From: Allium sativum
Taxonomy: Eukaryota > Streptophyta > Magnoliopsida > Asparagales > Amaryllidaceae
Direction of reading: 5' to 3'
NCBI GenBank assembly: GCA_030737875.1
Contig: CM060920.1
Span: 482,514,861-482,578,860 of the forward strand
DNA: 64,000 nt
Below are positions 30,783 through 43,335 of the stretch, piece after piece. The stretch's first letter is position 1. Each line of letters begins with the position of its first letter. Both the position numbers and the translations under genes were made by a program. Below the pieces are notes generated by a model. It saw only the letters and a program-made list of their open reading frames with translations, was not told the origin of the DNA and did not search any database.

Positions 30783-33700
30783 TGTAATGACCCGCATTTT
30801 TAGCGATATAATAATTAATTTATTTAATTATTTAAAAGGTGATTAAGAGGATTTAATGGTCGTTTAATTAAATAAGGGTGAATATTTAATTAAAATAATA
30901 AATTAAATAATATATTTAATTCTGAAATAATCAGAATTGGCTGAAATGGCGATATGGTGTGAACTGGATCATCTATGATATTTAATTCAGTTTAGAATTG
31001 AATTAAAATGACGAATATATTTAAATAACGTCAGTTTGAACGTATAATTATAATATAATTATAAACGAGCTCGAAATGGAGCTACAGTTCGCGGTTTGGC
31101 GATTTGAACTTCAACTGGATATACAGAAGCCGTTTTAAATCGAATTTCTGTGAAACAAGAAACGTTGAGAGCTGGTGAAGTATATCTTTCTAGTGGAAGA
31201 AAAAACTCGGGATTTCGTAGTGTAGATTTTGATTTATTTCCAAATCAAATTTTAGAAAAGTCACTGTGGAATTCCTTTATAATTTAATTATATTTTATAA
31301 AAGGAATTTCATTATAAATCGAATATCGATTTAATCGGGATTTAGAATATCGAGTTAGAAATTCATATAGGAATATTCTGAAGCTGTATGGTATTCCACT
31401 GCGAATATATACGATAATATTTAATTTTAAATATTAAATTTATTTGTTTTTAAATATATTTATATATTTAAATGGGTCATTCAAAGCTTTAAAAATAGCC
31501 AATTTTGAAAACGACCTCGGTTTTCAACAAAACCAATTTTGTTGGATCCGCAATATTAAATTATTGCTAGATTTCAGTTTTCGTGGTTTTTGAAGTCAGT
31601 ATATGGCCGTACGGATTTTTAAAGTGAAAAACAGTCGATAAATTGACCTTTAAAAATACGCTGTGTGAGCAAACAGAGTCGGAATTTGTCGAAACCAGTT
31701 TTGTTGGGTTCGTAAGGTCGAACTCTAGCTACATGTCCAGTTTCGTGATTTTTTGGTACCATGTATGACCACACGAATTTTTAGAAGTCAGAACAAAATA
31801 AAATGATACTAAATAAAAATATCCTAATATGGTTTATGGTCAAAACATAGCCACATATTTCCTTTCTCGGCCACACAACAAAAATCCCGTCCCTTATAAA
31901 TTCACTCTTGAGGCCGCCACCAGTTTTGTTGATCAAAATGTGAAAACCTCCTCAAAGAAAAATAAAAAAGAAATCAAATTAAAATCTATAAATCATAAAG
32001 CATGTATGGATGGACTCAGCATCAAGAAAGCTTTGATTTTGTATGCGTTTTACAAGGTGCGACGTGTGTTTTTAGAATGGGGTTTTTCTTCAGCGAGTTT
32101 AGGGTTCGATCCTGTTCGAGATTTAAGAAGTTTGAAATCAATTCGATTTATTATTTGAACTCAGCGAATCGAATGGTTTCTGTAGGTTTTTTTTGGATTT
32201 GTTTGGAATAAAAACTGTCGATCAAAACGTCACTGTGTCCATGCATCCTTTGGTTGCGTCGCGGTGGAGAAACAACATCCGAGCTCAGTGATTTTGCTAT
32301 GGGTGGAATCAGATTTCGAAAAGAAGAATTTTGGTTATTTTTATGGGATTTAAAATAAAGAGGAAGAGGAGGTAGAAGGGAACAAAGATGCGGCTATGGC
32401 TTTGGGATCAAGAGGAGTAGGTCGTGGTGAGGTAATTGGGGAAGAAGGGTGTTTGGGTGGGCTGCGTTTGAAGAGGTGGGAGTTGGGCTCGAGTTTAAGG
32501 TTAAGGCCCAATTGGATTTTTTAGTTTTTATAAATTATTGGTGCAAACTTGTAAAATTCATAAGTTGCTCATACAGTATCGGAATTCAGCGAAACAAGAT
32601 TCGACAGGATCGTATGGATGGTGGCTACGCCATGGAGCTGGCTACAAGTCAATCGAAGCTCGTTACAATTTATTGCAAAATAAATTGTCTGTCTGAATCA
32701 AGCGATGGTTATCGTTATTAACGATGATCGTCCAAGGTGAGTAAAACTCACTAACTCTGAACAGTTCTTTTTTTATAACATATATTTAGAACTGATAATT
32801 GATGACTGATTGTTGTGTGTTAACTGTTTGGTTGAATTGCTTGTGTATTGGTTGAAATTTATAGATAACGATATAAATCGTTAATCGAATATTGATTCTG
32901 TTCAGCAGAATATTTCATATCGAAATGAAATCGATGTTAATCATATTGTCTAACATCTGTGATGTAGGTAAACAGGTTGGAAGAATCCAACTGGATTCCT
33001 CAACATTTATTTCCTGTTTTTCATATATTGTGTATATGATGTGATATATAATCTATTGTTGATTATATGTGTTTGAATGATATCGATCATCGTTGTTTGG
33101 TATTTTAAATACCGTAAGAAATACTGGGATGTAGAAAAAGGGATTTTTCAAAGTATATTTTGAAAAATAGTTATTTATATAAAATCAATGGATTATATAT
33201 ATATATATATATAAGAAAAAGGATTTGGAAAAAAGAAATATATTTGTAAATCAAATATAGAGAAAATATATTTGTATATCAAATATAGAGAAAATATATT
33301 TGATAATCAAATATAGAGAAAATTATATTTGTAAATCAAATATAGAGAAAATATATTTGTAAATCAAATATAGAGGAAATATAATTGTAAAACAAATATA
33401 AAGGAAAATATTTATTTGTTAAGTAAATAGAAATAAAAATATTTGTAAACCATTTACAAATAGAATAGAGATAAAAAGGAAATATTTTTAGAACATTTAC
33501 AAAAAGATGAAATGGGATTTATTTATTTATTTAGGGAATAAATAAAAGGATTTATTTATTTAGGAAATAAATAAAAGGAAAAGGGTTATTTTTTTGTGAA
33601 ATAAATAGTATTAAAAGGAGATATTTATTTGTGAAATAAATAGAATTAAAAGGAGATATTCATTTGTGAAACAAATAGAATTAAAAGGATATATTTATTT

Positions 33701-36677
33701 GTTAAATAAATAGAATTGAAAGGAAATATTTATTTGCTAAATAAATACAGTTAACCAGTTAGAGATAATCGATTATAGTTAGAGTTAACCAATTAGAATT
33801 AACCAACTAGAGTTAATCAAATAGAGTTAATCAAAGGAGTTAATCGAATATTAGTTATTCAAGCAAAGTAAATCAAATAGGAATTTTTCGAATAAGAGTA
33901 AATCGAATGAGAGTTAATCAATTTGAGCTAATCGAATATTAGTTATTCGAATAAGAGTTAATCCAAGTGAGTCGCCATTTCGTACGACTGCTAGCGTAAT
34001 TCGCAGGGCTGCAGATAGCCTACGGTGGTCGGATGTTTCCTAAGGGAATCAGGCGTAAGCATTGTGATCGCTGCGATCAAGAGTCAAGCGAATGGAATTA
34101 AATCGAATATTAGTTATTCGATGGGTGTTCATCAAGTTAAGTTAAGATTGAATAAGATTGTTGACCAGTTAGACGTTAATCAGTTAGAGTTGAACAGTTA
34201 GAGTTAATCAGTTAGGGTTGATCGGATAGGGTTAACCAGTTAGAGTTAAAGTTGACGAGTTAGAGTTAATCAGTTAGGTTTGATCGGATAGGGTTAACCA
34301 GTTAGAGTTAAAGTTAATCAGTTAGAGTTAACCAGTTAGAGTTATTCAAATGGAGTTAATCGAGTAGAGTTATCGAATATCACTTATTCGAAGTAGAGTT
34401 ATCGAATATAGTGTATTCGAGAGAAGAGAAATCGAATATAATTTATTCGAGAGAAGAGAAATCAAATATAGTTCATTCAAGAAGAATTTATCAAATATAA
34501 GTTATTCGAAGTGAGATAATCGAATATAAGTTATTCGAAGTGAGATAATCGAATATAAGTTATTCGAAAGGAGTTAATCGAGTATAGTTTATTCGAATAG
34601 AATTAAAGGAGTTAATCGAATATAGTTTATTCGAATAGAATTAAAGGAGTTAATCGAATATAGTATATTCGAATAGAGTTAAAGGAGTTATCAAATATAG
34701 TTTATTCGAAAGGAGTTAAGTGAAAAGAGTAAATCGATTAGAGTTAAATCAAATAGAGTTAGTCCAATAGAGTTAATTGATAAGAGTTAATTGAATAGAG
34801 TTAATCGAATATAGTTTATTCGAAGAAAGGTTATCGAATCTAGTTATTCGTAAGAGAGATTATCGAATATAGTTATTCGAAGGGAGGAGTTATCGAATAG
34901 AGATTTATTCGAACGAGTGTTACGTAAGAAGGTTGTTAAAGATTTAAAGGATAAACTTTGACCATTTCAAGTTAAAACGTTGTTCAGTTAAGGTCTGAGA
35001 GGTAATTATACCCCAACTTGATTGACTTCCTTCTTAACTAAGGAATGGTAAGGTTTGATCGTAAAGGAGTTTTGGAAATGTTTTTCCAAATAAGAAATCA
35101 GAAATCAGAAATGTTTTATGATAATAGAAGATAAGAATTTAAAATATATGGAAACATGAGATAAGAAAATTAATGAACTAAAGAGATAAATGTTGAATGA
35201 TGATTGATCGATATAATTTCTATCTGGAAAATAATATCGTTTGTTTTCACACGTGTTTTTCTTTGATAGTTAACTCACCGACTATCCAAGTTTTTGACCA
35301 TTTTAACTTTGTTAATATGGAGAGACCGGTTGGATTATTATCCAAAGAACCACTCTGTATTGGCATAAGCGTTGCGAATCATATATGCCAAAGATGATTG
35401 AAGACGGAGTAAAGTGTAAGGGTTGTTGTATAAATCTTAGATAACAGTGCCTAAGATGGATATCCTGAATAGTGCCTTCGGTTTGTCCAGTCCCAGGACA
35501 ACTTGTATGGATGAAGGTCTGACAGAGTATATCAGATAGATCGCATAAGTTGATCTCTTCAAACAAATTCACGTTTGTGGCAGAGGAATTCATTTCTCTT
35601 AGCTGTATACCCGTGTTATTTTTGGATAAATCAATTTGTGATTTGGTGGGTCTTACGATGTGACATTCTAAGTGAATGAAGATGTGACATGTAAAAGATA
35701 AGCGTAGCTTCTAGCCTCACATCCGGTAAATGACAGAAATCGGGCAGACAGCATGGCTATGTAGGTCGCACCTATTAGGGTGTATAATCACCTGATCTAG
35801 AGTTTCATTTACTTCTAAAAATCTATTGTTGATGTTGTCCCATTCGGGAAACGGTTGCTGATCCCAACCGTTGGTGATATACATTCGATAAACTCAAACA
35901 AAATGAGTGGTCGGTCATGTGTGGCTGGGTTGCAATATGTTCTTGTTGAACCCACTGTATTCCTCTCTAGAGGTACACTGGCGAAAGGTGGTTCCATACC
36001 TTGTCATAGTTGGAAATCCATTACCCAATACGTGCTTGCGGTTTTGATTGTATACTATATATGTAGAGCGTGAGATGAAAGCATTTCTGCTAGATGATTA
36101 TTATATTGTGTTTGATAGACACTATTATAATATCAATGAGTTTAGATATAAAGATTATTTTGGATTCTCACAAGGGAAAAACCCGTTCGGTTATACGACG
36201 TGGTCTTATGAGATATCGTTTACTTGTTCAAACTGTTTAAACTGGTTTACTCATACCAGTCCCATGACTGACCCGGAGTTTATTTTGTTTAGTTTCCCTA
36301 AACTCTTGGGTGCCCAATTTTGTACGGGCAGTCAAGTAGTCGGGATTTACAGATATACTGGAAGAGCTTGGAGTAGGAGGCTTCAGGATTATATAGCTAT
36401 AGTTATTTCCGCTGTGTTGTAAGTGTTTTACTCTGATAATGTTACTGTATACATATACAGTTTGTATTTCAAAAGTTATGTTATATTTTATTCGTTCCGC
36501 TGTGAGATTCGTGTTACTCTGATGATGATGTTCTTCTTCTTCTTTTCTATAAGTTTCTATTTTATCTTTCCTCACCCTCTATATTCTTTCTAATAGTTTT
36601 CTAGATTTCAGTGCAAATTGGGTTGGACTTGCGTTATTTGGTCAGCTCAAATTGGACCGGAATTTTGGGTCACTACA
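30783..36677 (+). repeat. 5' LTR of element E (5,895 bp)
   Basis: TG at 30783 and CA at 36677. It contains a TATA box (31895-31900 in cccttataaattc), a (TA)n patch near 33197, three kinds of tandem repeat (33219-34920) and a segment of about 660 bp (35560-36223) that is absent from the partner LTR. ORFs in it are not supported: the reading frames differ between the two LTRs. Confidence 0.93.
33219..34920 (+). repeat. Palindromic minisatellites in element E 5' LTR
   Basis: Block 1 (33219-33420): about six copies of a 28-31 bp unit, atatttgtaaatcaaata plus tagagaaaat. Block 2 (33590-33752): four or five copies of a 33-34 bp unit with tatttatttgtgaaataaat. Block 3 (33753-34920): mixed units based on agagttaaccagtt and on ttaatcgaatatagtt/tattcgaatag. 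The core of most units is an inverted repeat, such as ATTTGTAAATCAAAT or TCGAATATAGTTTATTCGA. Confidence 0.85.
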
Positions 36678-36679
36678 AT

Positions 36680-36691
36680 TGGTATTAGAGC
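36680..36691 (+). other. Primer-binding site of element E
   Basis: TGGTATTAGAGC, one base away from the TGGTATCAGAGC of A and C, two bases inside the 5' LTR. Confidence 0.8.
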
Positions 36692-38099
36692 TTAAGGTTA
36701 AGTAATCACCTTGGCTCTGTGGCGTAACTCAGTAGAGATAGGGTTAGTAATACCCTAGATTAAGTTGAGTGTATATACACGAGAGAGCGTATTTGTATTT
36801 GATATAAAAATGGTTTTATATTGTGTAGATTTATTGGTTGAGTTGTCTATGTGTTCTGGTCGATCAGTTTGGTCCACAGTATCGGTAGGAGTTTATAAAC
36901 ACTCGAATACAATGAACCGTCATGGTATGTTTTGGAAAGAGGGTAAATGAAATAATTTTACCCAAATTATATTTTGATATAAAGGATTTATATTGAAATG
37001 ATTTTATATATTGGATATATTGGTTGTTATTATAATCGAGTAAGATTATAAAAGTAAAATGGTTATATAAAAACCAATCAGAATTCAGATAAGTATAATG
37101 AATTGAATTAAATCTAAAATTTAAATCAGAATAGAAATTGAAACCCTGGAAATTTGGAACAGAGTTTGTAAATAGACTTGGATTAAATATATGTAAATTT
37201 TAAGATCCTGGGAGATTTTAAATTGTATTCCAAGAAATTGTGAATGATATTTTGAACTAATTTCAAAATAAAAGTGTTTAAGAATGATTTTGAAAGTGAT
37301 ATAGTATTGAACTCACTTCGATAGCTGGGAAATAACCCCGATGATGAGCTAGACATCATCGGTGTTCATTTTCGAGTTGCTGAGTGATGGATTACTAGCA
37401 AAGGAATTTGTTTTTAAGTTGTTTTGAGAAAAAAAAGCTGTTTAGAACTACCAGAATTTGGTTTGTTTAATTTAAGACAAATTAAATAGGAATTTGTAAA
37501 AGCAAATTGGAATTAAAGTAAAGCCAGTTCAGTGGTAATAGAAATTGATTTGAAATGATATTGCGTTGGTGAGTTAAGGATTCAGGATCAAGAACGAAAC
37601 TTGAGTTTGAAATGAAAATTTGGATTGGTAAAAAGTGAATGGTTGTGTTGGAGATAAAAGTGATTTCTGAATTTGATTGGGATAACATTGGTATATGCTG
37701 AGTTGATAGCATATGGAAGTGATAGAGTTGATATGCCCGACAAAAAGGTACAAGTTTATATTTCATATGGTATGAGATTTTGATGAGCTGAATTGGCAAG
37801 CCGCTTGGCTATTTGATTTTCTTTTGGGTTGGAGATGGCCCAGAGAGGCGAGTTGGTGTTTGACCTATTGACCAGTACAAAGGAGGTGCTAGCGAATTGT
37901 TTTAAAAGTTAAGGCGTTAGAAAATTTTCAGGATTTTTGAAAATTTTCGTTGATAAGAGTTAATCAATAATTAATTGAATTTAAATTGGTTCAGTTGAAA
38001 CTGAAGTTAAGAAGTGAACAGATAAGTTCTAACCAGTCAATAGGGTTTGTTTTCTAACTTAGCAATTTCGAGGATGAAATTATTTTAAGTAGGGAAGAA
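36692..38099 (+). other. Non-coding interior of element E
   Basis: No gag, protease, RT or integrase motif seen in six frames; the longest ORF (105 aa on the minus strand, 37482-37799) is AT-rich and domain-free. A perfect 9-bp hairpin (CCGATGATG at 37338-37346 with CATCATCGG at 37354-37362) stands out. The purine tract at 38086-38099 abuts the 3' LTR. Confidence 0.75.
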
Positions 38100-41000
38100 T
38101 GTAATAACCCGCATTTTCAGCGATATAATAATTAATTTATTTAATTATTTAAAAGGTGATTAAGAGGATTTAATGGTCGTTTAATTAAATAAGAGTGAAT
38201 ATTTAATTAAAATAATAAATTAAATAATATATTTAATTCTGAAATAATCAGAATTGGCTGAAATGGCGACATGGTTTGAATTGGATCATCTGTGATATTT
38301 AATTCAGTTTATATTTTAATTAAAATGACGAATATATTTAAATAACATCAGTTTGAACGTATAATTATATTATAATTATAAACGAGCTCGAAATGGCGCT
38401 GCAGTTCGCGGTTTGAACTTCAACTGGATATACAGAAGCCGTTTTAAATCGGATTTCTGTGAAACAAGAAATGTTGGGAGCTGGTGAAGTATATCTTTCT
38501 AGTGGAAGAGAAAAATTGGGATTTCATCGTGTAGATTTTGATTTATGTCCAAATCAAATTTTAGAAAAGTCGCTGTGGAATTCCTTTATAATTTAATTAT
38601 ATTTTATAAAAGGAATTTCATTATAAATCGAATATCAATTTAATCGGGATTCAGAATATCGAGTTAGAAATTCATTTAGGAATATTCTGAAGCTGTATGG
38701 TATTCCACTACGAATATATATGATAATATTTATTTTTAAATATTAAATTTAATTGTTTTAAATATATTTATATATTTAAATGGGTCATTTAAATCTTTAA
38801 AAATAGCCAGTTTTGCAAACGACCTCGGTTTTCGACGAAACCAATTTTGTTGGATCCGCAATTTTAAATTATTGCTAGATTTCAGTTTTCGTGATTTTTG
38901 AAGTCAGTATGTGGCCATAAGGATTTTTAAAGTGAAAAACAGTCGATAAATTGACCTTTAAAAATACGCTGTGTGAGCAAACAGTGTCGTAATTCGACGA
39001 AAACAGTTTTGTTGGGTTCGCAAGGTCGAACTCTAGCTACATGTCCAGTTTCATGATTTTTGGGTACCATGTGTGACCACAAGAATTTTTAGAAGTCAGA
39101 ACAAAATAAAATGATAGTAAATAAAAATATCCTAATATGGTTGTGGTCAAAACATAGCCACATATTTCCTTTCTCAGCCACACAACAAAAATCCCATCCC
39201 TTATAAATTCACTCTTGAGGCCGCTACCAGTTTTGTTGATCAAAACGTGAAAACCTCCTCAAAGAAAAATAAGAAAGAAATCAAATTAAAATCTATAAAT
39301 CATAAAGCATGTATGGATGGACTCAGCATCAAGAAAGCTTCGATTTTGTATGCGTTTTACATGGTGCGACATGTGTTTTTAGAATGGGGTTTTTCTTCAG
39401 CGAGTTTAGGATTCGATCCCGTTCGAGATTTAAGAAGTTTGAAATCAATTCGAGTTCGTATTTGAACTCAACGAATCGAATGGTTTCAGTATTTTTTTGG
39501 GATTTGTTTGGAATAAAAACTGTCGATCAAAATGTCACTGTGTCCGTCAATCCTTTGGTTGCGTCGCGGTGGAGAAACAACATCCGAGCTCAGTGATTTT
39601 GCTATGGTGGAATCGGATTTCGAAAAGAAGAATTTTGATTATTTTTATGGGATATAAAATGAAGTGGAAGAGGAGGTAGAAGGGAACAGAGATGCGGCTA
39701 TGGCTTTGGGATCAAGAGGAGCAGGTCTTGGTGAGGTAATTGGGGAAGAAGGGTGTTTGGGTGGGCTGCGTTTGAAGAGGTGGGAGTTGGGCTTGAGTTT
39801 AAGGTTAAGGCCCAATTGGATTTTATAGTTTTTATAAATTATGGTGCAAACTTGTAAAATTCATAAGTTGCTCATACAGTATCGGAATTCAGCGAAACAA
39901 GATCCGACAGGATCGTATGGACGGTGGCTACGCCATGGAACTGACTACGAGTCAATCGAAGCTCGTTACGATTTATTGCAAAATAAATTGTCTGTCTGAA
40001 TCAAGCGATGGTTATCGTTATTAACGATGATCGTCCAAGGTGAGTAAAACTCACTAACTCTGAACAGTTCTATTTTTATAACGTATATTTAGAACTGATA
40101 AATGATGACTAATTTCTATGTGTTAACTATTTGGTTGAATTGCTTGTGTATTGGTTGAAATTTATAGATAACGATATAAATCGTTAATCGAATATTGATT
40201 CTGTTCAGCAGAATATTTCATATCGAAATGAAATCGATGTTAATCATATTGTCTAACATCTGTGATGCAGGTAAACAGAATTGGATTCCTCAACATTTAT
40301 TTCCTGTTTTTCATATATTGTGTATATGCTGTGATATATAATCTGTTGTTGATTATATGTGTTTGAATGATATCGATCACCGTTGTTTGGTATTTTAAAT
40401 ACCGTAAGAAATACTAGGATGTAGAAAAAGGGATTTTCAAAGTATATTTTGAAAAATAGTTATTTATATAAAATCAATGGATTATATATATATGTATATA
40501 AAAGAAAAAGGATTTGGAAAAAAGAAATATATTTGTAAATCAAATATAGAGAAAGTATATTTGTAAATCAAATATAGAGAAAGTATATTTGATAATCAAG
40601 TATAGAGAAAAAATATTTGTAAATCAAATATAGAGAAAATATATTTGTAAATCAAATAGAGAGGAAATATAATTGTAAAACAAATATAAAGGAAAATATT
40701 TATTTGTTAAATAAATAGAAAGAGAAATATTTGTAAACCATTTACAAATAGAATAGAGATAAAAAGGAAATATTTGTAGAACATTTACAAATAGATTAAA
40801 TGGGATTTATTTCTTTATTTAGGGAATAAATAAAAGTAAAAGGATTTATTTATTTAGGAAATAAATAAAAGGAAAAGGGTTATTTATTTGTGAAATAAGT
40901 AGAATTAAAAGGAGATATTTATTTGTGAAATAAATAGAATTAAAAGGAGATATTTATTTGTGAAATAAATAGAATTAAAAGGAGATATTTATTTGTGAAA

Positions 41001-43335
41001 TAAATAGAATTAAAAGGAGATATTTATTTGTGAAATAAATAGAATTGAAAGGAAATATTTATTTGCTAAATAAATAGAGTTAACCAGTTAGAGATAATCG
41101 ATTAGAGTTAGAGTTAACCAACTAGAATTAACCAACTAGAGTTAATCAAATAGAGTTAATCAAAGGAGTTAATCGAATATTAGTTATTCGAGCAAATTAA
41201 ATCAAATAGGAATTTTTTGAATAAGAGCAAGTCGAATGAGAGTTAATCAATTTGAGCTAATCGAATATTAGTTATTCGAATAAGAGTTAATACAAGTGAG
41301 TCGCCATTTCGTACGACTGCTAGCGTAATTCGCAGGGCTGCAGATAGTCTACGGCAATCAGATGTTTCCTGAGGGAATCAGGCGTAACCATTGTGATCGT
41401 TGCGATCTAGAGTCAAGCGAATGGAGTTAAATCGAATATTAGTTATTCAATGGGAGTTAATCAAGTTATGTTAAGATTGAATAAGAGAGTTAACCAGTTA
41501 GAAGTTAATCAGTTAGAGTTGACCAGTTAGAGTTAATCAGTTAGGGTTGATCGGATAGGGTTAACCAGTTAGAGTTAAAGTTAATTAGTTAGAGTTGACC
41601 AGTTAGATTTAAACAGTTAGGGTTGATCGGATAGGGTTAACCAGTCAGAGTTAAAGTTAATCAGTTAGAGTTAACCAGTTAGAATTATTCAAATGGAGTT
41701 AATCGAGTAGCGTTATCGAATATCACTTATTTGAAGTAGAGTTATCGAATATAGTGTATTCGAGAGAAGAGAAATCGAATATAGTTTATTCAAGAGAAGA
41801 GAAATCGAACATTGTTCATTCGAGAAGAATTTATCGAATATAAGTTATTCGAAGTGAGATAATCGAATATAAGTTATTCGAAAGGAGTTAATCGAATATA
41901 GTTTATTCGAATAGAATTAAAGGAGTTAATCGAATATAGTTTATTCAAATAGAATTAAAGGAGTTAATCGAATATAGTATATTCGAATAGAGTTAAAGGA
42001 GTTATCGAATATAGTTTATTCGAAAGGAGTTAAGTGAAAAGAGTAAATCGATTAGTGTTAAATCAAATAGAGTTAATCAAATAGAGTTATTCCAATAGAG
42101 TTAATTGATAAGAGTTAATTGAATAGAGTTAATCGAATATTGTCTATTCGAAGAAAGGTTATCGAATCTAGTTATTCGTAAGAGAGATTATCGAATATAG
42201 TTATTCGAAGGGAGGAGTTATCGAATAGAGATTTATTCGAACAAGAGTTACGCAAGAAGGTTGTTAAATATCTAAAGGATAAACTTTGACCATTTCAAAG
42301 TTAAAACATTGTTCAGTTAAGGTTTGAGAGGTAATTATACCCCATCTTGATTGACTTCCTTCTTAACTGCGGAATGGTAAGGTTTGATCGTAAAGGAGTT
42401 TTGGAAATGTTTTTCCAAATAAGAAATCAGAAATGTTTTCTGATAATAGAAGATAAGAATTTAAAATATATGGAAACATGAGATAAGAAAATTAATGAAC
42501 TAAAGAGATAAATGTTGAATGATGATTGATCGATATAATTTCCATCTGGAAATAATATCGTTTGTTTGCACACGTGTTTTTCTTTGATAGTTAACTCACC
42601 GACTATCGAAGTTTTTGACCATTTTAACGTTGTTAATATGGAGGGACCGGTTGGATTATTATCCAAAGAACCACTCTGCATTGGCATAAGCGTTGCGAAT
42701 CATATATGCCAAAGATGATTGAAGACGGAGTAAAGTGCAAGGGCTGTTGTATAAATCTTAGATAACAGTGCCTAAGATGGTTATACTGAATAGTGCCTTC
42801 GGTTTGTCCAGTCCCAGGACAACTTGTATGGACGAAGGTCTGACAAAGTATATCTGATAGATCGCGTAAGTTGATCTCTTGTTTAAACTGTTTAAACTGT
42901 TTTACTCATACTAGTCCCATGACTGACCCAGAGTTTATTTTGTTTTGTTTCCCTAAACTCTTGGGTGCCCAATTTTGTACGGGCAGTCAAGTAGTCGGGA
43001 TTTACAGATATACTGGAAGACCTTGGAGCAGGAGGTTTCAGGATTATATAGCTATAGTTATTTCCGCTGTATTGTAAGTGCTGTACTTTGATAATGTTAC
43101 TGTATACATATACTGTTTGTATTTCAAAAGTTATGTTATATTTTATTCGTTCCGCTGTGAGATTCGTGTTACTCTGATGATGATGTTCTTCTTCTTCTTC
43201 TTTTCTATAAGTTTCTATCTTATCTTTCCTCACCCTCTATATTCTTTCTAATAGTTTTCTGGATTTCAGTGCAAATTGGGTTTGACTTGCGTTATTTGGT
43301 CAGCTCAAATTGGACCGGAATTTCGGGTCACTACA
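38100..43335 (+). repeat. 3' LTR of element E (5,236 bp)
   Basis: Starts TGTAATAACCCGC like the partner (TGTAATGACCCGC) and ends cactaca. TATA at 39202-39207. The minisatellites recur at about 40515-42245 with different copy numbers; block 2 has about six near-identical units here. It lacks the segment of about 660 bp found at 35560-36223 of the 5' LTR, with the join near 42880. Confidence 0.93.

Larger units (their letters stand above)
30783..43335 (+). mobile_element. Element E: non-autonomous large-LTR retrotransposon (LARD-like)
   Basis: A 12.55 kb plus-strand element with LTRs 30783-36677 and 38100-43335 and a perfect GATAT duplication (30778-30782 and 43336-43340). The primer site TGGTATTAGAGC starts two bases after the 5' LTR, and a purine tract (taagtagggaagaa) abuts the 3' LTR. 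The 1.4 kb interior shows no gag or pol motif in any frame. The sequence before the 3' LTR (ttcgaggatgaaatta) resembles the chromovirus 3' end of A, C and G, so it was probably mobilised by chromovirus proteins. I do not know a named family for it. Confidence 0.93.

Noticed and set aside
31829..32158. 109-residue ORF downstream of the TATA box of element E, partly repeated at 39247-39465
   Set aside because: The similarity is explained by the two LTRs being copies. The open stretches differ in start and length, and no domain or codon bias is visible.
33219..34920. Regular repeats with palindromic cores looking like a CRISPR array
   Set aside because: The units are contiguous tandem repeats without unique spacers, lie inside a plant LTR and recur in the partner LTR; there are no cas genes.
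30783..43335. Reading the two 5-6 kb similar blocks as a segmental duplication
   Set aside because: The primer site, purine tract, TG...CA ends and GATAT target duplication show they are LTRs of one element.
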